Of a DNA stretch of 7,757 nt, positions 1 through 4,984 are shown one piece after another. Numbering within the stretch: the stretch's first letter is position 1; each line of letters opens with the position of its first letter. The stretch is from assembly GCA_002308155.1 (NCBI GenBank), contig DBVQ01000025.1:6883-14639 (forward strand), given 5' to 3'. This DNA is from Christensenella sp. UBA1260. GTDB taxonomy: Bacteria > Bacillota > Clostridia > Christensenellales > CAG-917. The notes under the pieces were generated by a model. That model was not told where the DNA came from and did not search any database. It saw nothing but the letters and a program-made list of their open reading frames with translations. The translations under genes and the position numbers were made by a program.

Positions 1-1721
1 TCATCTTGAGATTTAAGACCAAGCATAAAGAGTTGGATGTCAACCAATTGATTCTTATTGCTAATAACAATAACTATTTCATCCGCTTTGGTTGGCCATT
101 TTGACTCACTACCAACAAGTTCGTATTGAGATTCGAGGAGTTTTTGATTTGATGACATCTCGCTCCATGAATTGAACATATTAAGCCCAGGCATCATCAT
201 GCTTGTCATGCTTGATGCCATAGGAGATGTTGCTGAATTGATCAACTCTTCTATCGTCATGCCACCAATATCCATATCTCTTATTGAAGCAGGAAAACCA
301 TCCACAACCGCCCGCATTGTTTCTTGATATGGATTGACCTTCATATAGATTTTATCTTCATCTGCCCTTTCGTTATTCCTTGGGTCTTCGATATATGCGT
401 TGAAGTTCAACCCATAATTATACTTGACGGTTGCAAGAGATTTATCAAAGTTTTTCTCAATATACGCTCTAAACTTCTTCAAATCATTGTCAGTCATAAG
501 CTCGCTGATAGTCTCCGGCTTCAAAATCTTCCCCAACAATTTCTTTGTTGTAATAGTCGTACTATCAGGGTTTGACGGCAATTTTTCTTCATCTTCAGAA
601 AGGATATTCAGCGCAGAACCCAAGTCCATTCTTGATTTTGAAATTGATATAGGATAGGTTGAAAGCGTGCTCTCTTCAAGCGAACTCACATACGCCTTTG
701 CGCCCGTTGAAAGCGAAAGTACAAGGATAATACCAATGATGCCGATGCTGCCTGCAACAGATGTGATGATTGTCCTGCCCTTCTTGGAGAGCAAGTTGTT
801 CCACGAAAGGCTGATTGCCGTGTGAAGTTTCATAGCACTCTTGCCTTGTGCGCGACGCTTGCGGAAGAGATTGCGAAGTCTTGATTTCTTCTTTGCAGGT
901 TTTTCGCTTTCGGCTTCTTGCTCGTCCGAGACAGCCCCCTCTTTTGCGTCAACATCAACAAACTCTGTTTCTTCAACAGCTTGCTCGGCTTGTTCAGGCT
1001 CTGCGTCAACAGGGAGTTCTCCCTCAGGCTCAACAGATGAGTCATAAGGCATTGTGTCGCCGTCCACTTGTCCGTCTTTTAAATAGACGATACGAGTGCT
1101 GTATGTTTCGGCAAGAGTCGGGTTGTGTGTGACCATGATGACAAGCCTGTCGTTTGCAACTTCTTTCAAGAGGTCCATGACTTGAAGGCCTGACTCGCTG
1201 TCAAGAGCACCGGTCGGCTCGTCTGCCAAGATGATTTCAGGATTATTGACGAGCGCGCGCGCGATAGCAACACGTTGCATTTGTCCGCCGGAGAGTTGAT
1301 TTGGTTTCTTTTTGGCTTGGTCGGCAAGTCCAACCTTTTCAAGAGCTTCAAGCGCACGACGATAACGCTCCTCTTTTTCAACGCCCGCGAGCGTCAAACT
1401 TAGAGCAACGTTTTTCATAATGTTCATGTGCGGAATGAGGTTGTAGGATTGGAAAACAAAACCGATACGGCGGTTTCTATATGTGTCCCAATCGACGTCG
1501 TCATATTCTTTTGTGGAAATGCCTTCGATTTGGATGTCGCCGCTTGTATAACGGTCAAGACCGCCGATAATGTTGAGCAGTGTGGTTTTGCCGCAACCGC
1601 TCGGACCCAAAATAGAAACAAACTCGTTTCTTCTAAACTCAATTGACACTCCTTTGAGGGCAAGAACGCTCTCTTGTTTGTCAACTGCATAGGCTTTTGT
1701 GATATCTATAATTTTAAGCAT
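1..1721 (-). CDS. ABC transporter, fused ATP-binding and permease protein (3' partial)
   Basis: Membrane transporter subunit carrying its own ATPase; the substrate cannot be read from the sequence. The first 573 residues are visible and the frame is open to the left edge. Residues 1-220 are a complete nucleotide-binding domain of the MacB/LolD type: Walker A GPSGCGKTT (39-47), Q-loop Q91, signature LSGGQ (143-147), Walker B with D167-E168, and H-loop H199. Residues about 222-275 are a Glu/Asp-rich linker, followed by a Lys/Arg-rich stretch (277-294), then a membrane helix at about 318-338. After that comes a long, probably extracellular domain that resembles the MacB-type core of FtsX-like permeases; further helices should lie beyond the window. 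The start ATG follows a weak AAGAGAGA ribosome site, and MLKI leads straight into the ATPase fold. A 411-bp gap with a terminator separates it from dtd, so it probably has its own promoter. Family relatives include lipoprotein or antimicrobial-peptide exporters; which one applies is unknown. Confidence 0.9.
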   Translation of the reverse strand, partial: MLKIIDITKAYAVDKQESVLALKGVSIEFRRNEFVSILGPSGCGKTTLLNIIGGLDRYTSGDIQIEGISTKEYDDVDWDTYRNRRIGFVFQSYNLIPHMNIMKNVALSLTLAGVEKEERYRRALEALEKVGLADQAKKKPNQLSGGQMQRVAIARALVNNPEIILADEPTGALDSESGLQVMDLLKEVANDRLVIMVTHNPTLAETYSTRIVYLKDGQVDGDTMPYDSSVEPEGELPVDAEPEQAEQAVEETEFVDVDAKEGAVSDEQEAESEKPAKKKSRLRNLFRKRRAQGKSAMKLHTAISLSWNNLLSKKGRTIITSVAGSIGIIGIILVLSLSTGAKAYVSSLEESTLSTYPISISKSRMDLGSALNILSEDEEKLPSNPDSTTITTKKLLGKILKPETISELMTDNDLKKFRAYIEKNFDKSLATVKYNYGLNFNAYIEDPRNNERADEDKIYMKVNPYQETMRAVVDGFPASIRDMDIGGMTIEELINSATSPMASSMTSMMMPGLNMFNSWSEMSSNQKLLESQYELVGSESKWPTKADEIVIVISNKNQLVDIQLFMLGLKSQD

Positions 1722-1809
1722 AATTTATCTCTCTTTGATGTGTATTTTGCAGCAATATATGCCGACAATCATTTCAAGTCTGCCACCTCAATTATTGCCA
1801 AAGTTTTAC

Positions 1810-1839
1810 AATATATTGTGGCGCAAACTCATTTGTAAA
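1810..1839 (-). promoter_or_regulatory. Candidate promoter of the ABC transporter gene
   Basis: On the minus strand, TTTACA (1839-1834) and TATATT (1815-1810) are separated by 18 bp, a fair match to a housekeeping sigma factor promoter. Transcription would start near 1803 and give a leader of about 80 nt before the ATG at 1721. The -35 box lies inside one arm of the 24-bp dyad at 1833-1856. Other weak pairs exist in this AT-rich sequence, so the call is tentative. Confidence 0.4.
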
Positions 1840-1856
1840 CATTATATTGTTTACAA
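1833..1856. promoter_or_regulatory. 24-bp perfect dyad, candidate operator of the ABC gene
   Basis: TTGTAAAC and GTTTACAA form perfect 8-bp arms around an 8-bp spacer. There is no T-tract after it on either strand, so it does not look like a terminator. Its left arm overlaps the proposed -35 box of the ABC promoter, the place where a dimeric repressor would act. Which protein binds it is unknown. Confidence 0.45.
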
Positions 1857-1968
1857 CAGTAAAATATTTTATCACAATTTCCCCGTCTTGTTAAGCATTT
1901 TTATGCAAATAATATACATTTTGAATGATTTGTATTGTTATCTCGCCAAAAAACAGCCATTTACGCGG

Positions 1969-1999
1969 ATTTGACAAAAAAATCTGTTTTTAGTCAAAT
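1969..1999. repeat. Inverted repeat, long AT-rich hairpin
   Basis: ATTTGAC (1969-1975) pairs perfectly with GTCAAAT (1993-1999). Inside it, AAAAA (1976-1980) can pair with TTTTT (1987-1991) if the A at 1992 bulges out, giving an almost continuous 12-bp stem with a 6-nt loop. It lacks a following T-tract on either strand. It could be an operator or an RNA hairpin; no function is assigned. Confidence 0.5.
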
Positions 2000-2018
2000 A
2001 TTGCCTATTTTCGGCAAT
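2000..2018. repeat. Inverted repeat ATTGCC-N7-GGCAAT
   Basis: Perfect 6-bp arms (2000-2005 and 2013-2018) flank the spacer TATTTTC. It directly abuts the preceding hairpin and lies 2 bp from the next dyad, so three symmetric elements stand back to back. No T-tract follows on either strand. Function unknown. Confidence 0.4.
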
Positions 2019-2020
2019 TC

Positions 2021-2039
2021 AAAACACGAATTGTGTTTT
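2021..2039. promoter_or_regulatory. ACAC-N5-GTGT dyad, copy 1
   Basis: AAAACAC (2021-2027) and GTGTTTT (2033-2039) are perfect 7-bp arms around GAATT. An identical 18-bp stretch, AACACGAATTGTGTTTTA, occurs here (2023-2040) and again at 2118-2135, exactly 95 bp away. The same ACAC-N5-GTGT core sits in the promoter of the Xre regulator at 4666-4678. It is a candidate operator for that regulator (inference). Confidence 0.45.
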
Positions 2040-2047
2040 ATGTTTGC

Positions 2048-2077
2048 AAAAATAAAGGCAAATATTCTCTATTTGCC
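2048..2077 (-). terminator. Rho-independent terminator after dtd
   Basis: Read on the minus strand, GGCAAATA (2077-2070) pairs perfectly with TATTTGCC (2064-2057) around a 5-nt loop, followed at once by TTTATTTTT (2056-2048). Stem, loop and T-tract are in the right order for the leftward dtd operon, and the element lies about 55 nt after the dtd stop codon. The stem is only moderately GC-rich. Confidence 0.65.
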
Positions 2078-2117
2078 CTCAATTTAGTATGTTTTCATAT
2101 TGCAACACAAAAATTAG

Positions 2118-2132
2118 AACACGAATTGTGTT
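2118..2132. promoter_or_regulatory. ACAC-N5-GTGT dyad, copy 2, at the end of dtd
   Basis: AACAC (2118-2122) and GTGTT (2128-2132) flank GAATT; the identical stretch shared with copy 1 runs on through the dtd stop codon (2135-2133). On the minus strand a short T-rich run (CTAATTTTT) follows, so it might alternatively act as a weak terminator hairpin, but its 5-bp stem has only two GC pairs. Confidence 0.4.
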
Positions 2133-2576
2133 TTAACATTCAAACACAAATGACAGCGGACCGTCCTGCTGTTGCTCAATATACATGTGTGCACCAAAAA
2201 CGCCGTTCTTTACGACAACGCCGTCGTTTCGCATAGTTTCCGTTATACGCTCATAGAGATATTTTGCGCGTTCTGGCAGTTCGGCATTGACAAAGTCGGG
2301 ACGATTGCCGCTCCCCTTGACAAGTTTGCCCGCAAGCGAAAATTGGGACACAAGCAAAATCTCGCCACCCGTTTGCAGGACGCTCAAGTTCATCTTGTCG
2401 TTTTCGTCGCGGAACACGCGGAGTTTTGGGATCTTGTGCGCAAAGTAGTCCGCCTGCTCGTCCGTGTCGCCCTTTTCAATCCCCAAAAATATCGTGAGCC
2501 CTGCGGGTATCTCGCTGATGAGCTCGCCATCTACGTATAGTTTTGATTTGAAAGTTCTTTGTATCAGTGCTCTCAT
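2133..2576 (-). CDS. dtd: D-aminoacyl-tRNA deacylase
   Basis: Cytoplasmic proofreading enzyme that hydrolyses D-amino acids (and glycine mischarged on tRNA-Ala) from tRNA. At 147 residues it matches the usual family length from end to end. Visible family marks are the MRALIQR start, KMNLS (61-65), GGE-LLVSQFSL (70-81, normally SQFTL), a KG-(x)n-RPDF loop (87-95), FGAHM (127-131), and the C-terminal Gly-cisPro motif as DGPLS (138-142, normally NDGPVT). The substitutions are conservative. The start ATG overlaps the TGA of the upstream methyltransferase gene by 4 bp (ATGA), with AGAAGG as ribosome site inside that gene's last codons, so translation is probably coupled. It is the last gene of its operon. 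Family identification is firm. Confidence 0.95.
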   Translation of the reverse strand: MRALIQRTFKSKLYVDGELISEIPAGLTIFLGIEKGDTDEQADYFAHKIPKLRVFRDENDKMNLSVLQTGGEILLVSQFSLAGKLVKGSGNRPDFVNAELPERAKYLYERITETMRNDGVVVKNGVFGAHMYIEQQQDGPLSFVFEC

Positions 2577-3724
2577 TTTTTTACCTTCTTTGGTGCTTTT
2601 CCTAAATACGTGTAGAAATTACATTCAAGTTCACTGTTGTATAATTTGCGGACTTTGTCCGCCTTTTTGCCATAGTACTTTTCAAAAGCCTTGTAGGAGG
2701 ATATGACATAAACGCACCACTCGTCCAGCCCCTTCGTCATCTTGCCAAAGTCTGCATAGAGGACTTTGAGTTCCGCCTCGTCCATCAATCTCTCTCCATA
2801 AGGCGGATTTGTGATGATGACGCCGTGCGAGAGTTTGGATGACACGTCCCGCATATCCATAGCTTGAAAATGTATTTTGTCTTGCACGCCCGCCCTGTTT
2901 GCGTGTTTGAGCGCAAGTTTGATTGCCTCGGGATTGATGTCAAAACCACTGATTTTGAGTGTTCTATCGTGGTCAATCAGCGATTCTGCCTCGTCTTGCA
3001 CAACGTTTCTCACGTTTGGCGCAAAACTGAACTTTTCACATGCAAAGTTTCGGTTCATACCGGGTGCGATATTGAGTCCAATGAGTGCCGCTTCAATCGG
3101 GATTGTGCCCGAGCCGCAAAACGGATCTATGAGCGGACGATCTGGGTTCCACACCGAGAGTTCAATCATTGCTGCCGCAAGTGTCTCGCGGATTGGTGCG
3201 TCACCAAGATAGGTGCGGTATCCCCTCTTGTGCAAGCCCTCGCCCGACGTGTCAAGCGTGACAGTTGCAACGTCGTCAAGGAGAGATATCTCTATGTCAT
3301 ACTCTTCTCCACACTCTTTGAGTGTGCAGTGATAGGCGGATGTCATTGCGTTTACAATTGCCTTCTTTGCAACGGACTGTGTGGCGGACAGTGCAAAAAT
3401 CTTGCTGTTTTTGGACTTGGCATCCACGACGATTTTGGCATCGCGCGGCAATATTGACTTCCAGTCAATTGCGCTTATGCCGTCAAAGAGCTCATCAAAC
3501 GTCTCAACTTTGAACGAGTCAAGCACAATACGGACACGATTTGCCGTGCGCAAAAACACGTTTGCACGAAGCACGTCAGTGTAGGTGCCGTCAAACGTGA
3601 TGCGCCCAAAGTTCGCGCCGCTCGGCTCGTAGCCAAGGCGAGTGAGTTCTCTCTTCGTCACGGCTTCAATTCCGCTTGCGGTTGCAACCTCGATTTTCAG
3701 TTGTCCGTCAAATATGCTGTTCAT
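2573..3724 (-). CDS. THUMP-domain class I SAM-dependent RNA methyltransferase (YpsC / RlmL N-terminal type)
   Basis: Probably methylates N2 of a guanosine in 23S rRNA, as E. coli RlmL does for G2445; the exact target here is inferred from the family. The 383 residues fit the single-domain form common in Gram-positives (B. subtilis YpsC), without the RlmK half fused in E. coli. Residues about 45-158 form the RNA-binding THUMP region. The catalytic Rossmann domain follows, with DPFCGSGT (200-207) for S-adenosylmethionine, GFDINPEA (260-267), and the N-methyltransferase motif NPPYGER (306-312). The C-terminus is lysine-rich (KAPKKVKK). The ATG at 3724 is preceded only by a weak AAGCGG site; upstream in-frame extension looks unrelated. 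It overlaps dtd by 4 bp and lies 154 nt after tcdA, with no terminator between them, so all three may share a transcript. Confidence 0.9.
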   Translation of the reverse strand: MNSIFDGQLKIEVATASGIEAVTKRELTRLGYEPSGANFGRITFDGTYTDVLRANVFLRTANRVRIVLDSFKVETFDELFDGISAIDWKSILPRDAKIVVDAKSKNSKIFALSATQSVAKKAIVNAMTSAYHCTLKECGEEYDIEISLLDDVATVTLDTSGEGLHKRGYRTYLGDAPIRETLAAAMIELSVWNPDRPLIDPFCGSGTIPIEAALIGLNIAPGMNRNFACEKFSFAPNVRNVVQDEAESLIDHDRTLKISGFDINPEAIKLALKHANRAGVQDKIHFQAMDMRDVSSKLSHGVIITNPPYGERLMDEAELKVLYADFGKMTKGLDEWCVYVISSYKAFEKYYGKKADKVRKLYNSELECNFYTYLGKAPKKVKK

Positions 3725-3825
3725 ACCGCTTAATTGTTTATCGTCCCCAAGTTTTTCAAAAAAACCTTCAAAGCCTTAATATTTGAATGAGATGCGCGAA
3801 AGGGTGCTTTGGACAGACAACCCAG

Positions 3826-3841
3826 TGTACAAAAGCGTACA
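3826..3841. repeat. Small dyad in the tcdA-methyltransferase gap
   Basis: TGTAC (3826-3830) and GTACA (3837-3841) flank AAAAGC. No T-tract follows on the minus strand, so it is not a terminator for tcdA. The rest of the 154-nt gap (3725-3878) holds no convincing promoter or gene. Function unknown. Confidence 0.3.
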
Positions 3842-3878
3842 TGGTTGCATGGACAAAGTGCGCTGACAAAGCAGGTCG

Positions 3879-4574
3879 TCAAATAGTAAGGTCTTTGATA
3901 ACTTCTGCGGCGAGCACCAAACCGGCTATTGCCGGCGAATAAGAAATACTCCCCGGTATGTGGCGACCGCTTTCCGTTGGCGTATTGCTTGGGACAATCG
4001 GCTCTTCCTTTGAATAGACGACTTTGAGGCTGTCAACGCCTCTCGCTTTGAGCTCCTTGCGCATAACTTTTGCAAGCGGACAAACGGACGTCCTGTAGAT
4101 ATCCGCCACCTCAAAAGACGTGCCGAGTTTGTTGCCAGTGCCCATACTTGATATTATGTTGACGCCCGCACGTTTTGCGCGTACGATAAGTTCAAGTTTT
4201 GCGGTGACAGTGTCAATGGCGTCAACGACATAGTCATATGCCGTCAAATCCACCTTGTCGGCGGTTTCGGGAAGATAGAAAAAGTCGAAGACCTCAACCT
4301 TGCAGTCGGGGTTTATTGAGAGCACTCTCTCTTTTGCCACTTCCGTCTTGCGCCTGCCAATCGTCGCCGTCGTCGCGAGGATTTGGCGGTTGAGATTGCT
4401 TGCGGCAAAAACGTCGCTGTCGAGCAGGTCAATCTGCCCAACTCCTGCGCGCGCCAAAGCTTCAAGTGCATAGCCGCCCACGCCGCCGAGCCCCAAAACG
4501 AGAATCTTGGCGGATTTCAACTTGCTTATTTTGTCTCCAATGAGGAGAGATGTGCGTTCATATAGTTCTTCCAT
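3879..4574 (-). CDS. tcdA: tRNA threonylcarbamoyladenosine dehydratase (TcdA/CsdL, ThiF-HesA family)
   Basis: E1-like enzyme that uses ATP to activate and cyclise t6A at position 37 of ANN-decoding tRNAs, giving ct6A. The 231-residue product starts in the family manner with ERTSLLIGDKISKLK (6-20). It shows the nucleotide-binding loop GLGGVGG (28-34), the acidic strand LLDSD (50-54), SNLNRQ (59-64) with the conserved Arg63, K76 after GRR, and VDAIDT (117-122). The C-terminal part GRHIPGSISYSPAIAGLVLA (203-222) is typical of the TcdA branch rather than ThiF or MoeB. The open frame extends upstream to 4664, but I chose the ATG at 4574: AGGTGG lies just before it, homology begins there, and the added residues would cover the promoter. 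Known partners such as CsdA/CsdE are not in the window. It is the first gene of the leftward cluster. Confidence 0.9.
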   Translation of the reverse strand: MEELYERTSLLIGDKISKLKSAKILVLGLGGVGGYALEALARAGVGQIDLLDSDVFAASNLNRQILATTATIGRRKTEVAKERVLSINPDCKVEVFDFFYLPETADKVDLTAYDYVVDAIDTVTAKLELIVRAKRAGVNIISSMGTGNKLGTSFEVADIYRTSVCPLAKVMRKELKARGVDSLKVVYSKEEPIVPSNTPTESGRHIPGSISYSPAIAGLVLAAEVIKDLTI

Positions 4575-4591
4575 AATGCCACCTACACAAT

Positions 4592-4620
4592 ATATTACAC
4601 CATTTGGGGGCTGAACACAA
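4592..4620 (-). promoter_or_regulatory. Candidate promoter of tcdA
   Basis: On the minus strand TTGTGT (4620-4615), a 17-bp spacer and TAATAT (4597-4592) precede tcdA. Transcription would start only about 10-15 nt before the start codon, so the leader would be little more than the AGGTGG ribosome site. It lies about 38 bp from the divergent promoter of the Xre regulator. Confidence 0.45.
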
Positions 4621-4657
4621 CAAGATATTTTGAGTTTACAAATTTCGACATTCTCTG

Positions 4658-4686
4658 TTGACAAAACACATTGCGTGTATTATACT
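4658..4686 (+). promoter_or_regulatory. Strong promoter of the Xre regulator
   Basis: A perfect TTGACA (-35, 4658-4663), an ideal 17-bp spacer, and TATACT (-10, 4681-4686), one base from the consensus. Transcription should begin near 4693, giving a leader of about 24 nt before the ATG at 4717. The spacer contains the ACAC-N5-GTGT dyad. Confidence 0.85.
4663..4678. promoter_or_regulatory. ACAC-N5-GTGT dyad, copy 3, operator in the regulator's promoter
   Basis: ACAC (4666-4669) and GTGT (4675-4678) flank ATTGC, within the sequence AAAACACATTGCGTGT. This aligns with the reverse complement of the two upstream ABC-side dyads (AAAACACAATTCGTGT) with two mismatches. It occupies the spacer between -35 and -10, so a bound repressor would block RNA polymerase. 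A further TACAC (4693-4697), after the -10, pairs with GTGTA (4675-4679) as a second, wider dyad. The binding protein is most simply the Xre regulator itself (inference). Confidence 0.5.
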
Positions 4687-4704
4687 ACATCGTACACAAC
4701 GAAA

Positions 4705-4710
4705 AAGGAG
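4705..4710 (+). promoter_or_regulatory. Ribosome binding site that fixes the regulator's start
   Basis: AAGGAG lies 6 nt before the ATG at 4717. An in-frame ATG at 4630 would give 29 extra residues, but it lies upstream of the promoter and has no ribosome site, so 4717 is the true start. Confidence 0.85.
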
Positions 4711-4716
4711 AAAAAT

Positions 4717-4929
4717 ATGCTGAAGAGTTGTTTCCCAGAACGCCTCAAATCCTTGCGTCAAGAGAGAAATATGCTCCAACAGGACCTTGCCGAGCATCTC
4801 AAAGTGGCGAAGTCCACTGTTTCAGGCTGGGAAGTCGGCAGAAATCAACCCGACTATGACACGCTGATTGAACTCAGCATATTCTTTGGAGTTTCAGTCG
4901 ATTATCTTATTGGCCGCAGAAACTACTAA
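4717..4929 (+). CDS. Small Xre/Cro-CI family transcriptional regulator
   Basis: A 70-residue DNA-binding protein made of little more than one HTH_3 helix-turn-helix domain. FPERLKSLRQERN (6-18) forms the first helix. LQQDLAEHLKVAKSTVSGWEVGRNQPD (20-46) carries the helix-turn-helix: QDLAEHL is the second helix and KSTVSGWE is the recognition helix. LIELSIFFGVSVDYLIGR (50-67) is the usual closing part. There is no ligand-binding, peptidase or membrane domain, so it probably acts as a dimer like Cro or SinR-type repressors. It stands alone on the plus strand between two leftward operons, with its own strong promoter and terminator. The palindrome in its promoter suggests it represses itself. No toxin or phage gene is adjacent, so I do not call it an antitoxin or prophage repressor. 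Confidence 0.9.
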   Translation: MLKSCFPERLKSLRQERNMLQQDLAEHLKVAKSTVSGWEVGRNQPDYDTLIELSIFFGVSVDYLIGRRNY

Positions 4930-4930
4930 A

Positions 4931-4984
4931 AAAAAATAAATAAAAAACAATCTCGCAACCGTATGGCTGCGAGATTTTTGTTTT
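4931..4984. terminator. Bidirectional Rho-independent terminator shared by the regulator and uvrA
   Basis: AATCTCGCA (4949-4957) pairs perfectly with TGCGAGATT (4968-4976), and CC (4959-4960) can pair with GG (4965-4966) inside it. On the plus strand a T-rich run (TTTTTGTTTT, 4975-4984) follows and ends the regulator transcript. On the minus strand an even longer T-rich run (4948-4931) ends the uvrA transcript. The plus-side T-tract touches the uvrA stop codon (4985-4983). Confidence 0.92.

Larger units (their letters stand above)
1722..2132. other. AT-rich intergenic region dense in inverted repeats
   Basis: I see no convincing protein gene here on either strand. The stretch lies between dtd and the ABC transporter gene, both read leftward. 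It holds a probable terminator, a probable promoter, and several perfect inverted repeats, listed separately. A 15-codon open frame on the minus strand (1772-1725) ends just before the ABC start codon and is treated as a finding rather than a gene. The plus-strand open frames here have no ribosome site and no recognisable protein character. Confidence 0.7.

Noticed and set aside
2021..2135. Start of a CRISPR array or tandem repeat
   Set aside because: Only two copies of an 18-bp repeat exist, with a terminator between them and no third unit or cas gene.
3310..3326. Palindrome CACACT-N5-AGTGTG in the methyltransferase gene
   Set aside because: It lies within coding sequence, and its ACAC and GTGT are 8 bp apart, unlike the three intergenic dyads.
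2864..3457. 197-codon plus-strand open frame opposite the methyltransferase gene
   Set aside because: The minus-strand gene is complete and recognisable; the plus frame is Cys/Arg-rich antisense noise.
3725..3878. Small protein genes in the tcdA-methyltransferase gap (two frames of about 24 codons on the minus strand)
   Set aside because: They are very short, lack ribosome sites, and overlap each other; nothing supports translation.
4575..4664. Upstream extension of tcdA to 4664
   Set aside because: The added 30 residues show no family similarity, and they would run through the tcdA promoter and the operator of the divergent gene.
4630..4716. Longer 99-residue version of the Xre regulator starting at 4630
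   Set aside because: The upstream ATG precedes the -35 box and lacks a ribosome site; AAGGAG six bases before 4717 and the start of the HTH fold fix the shorter form.
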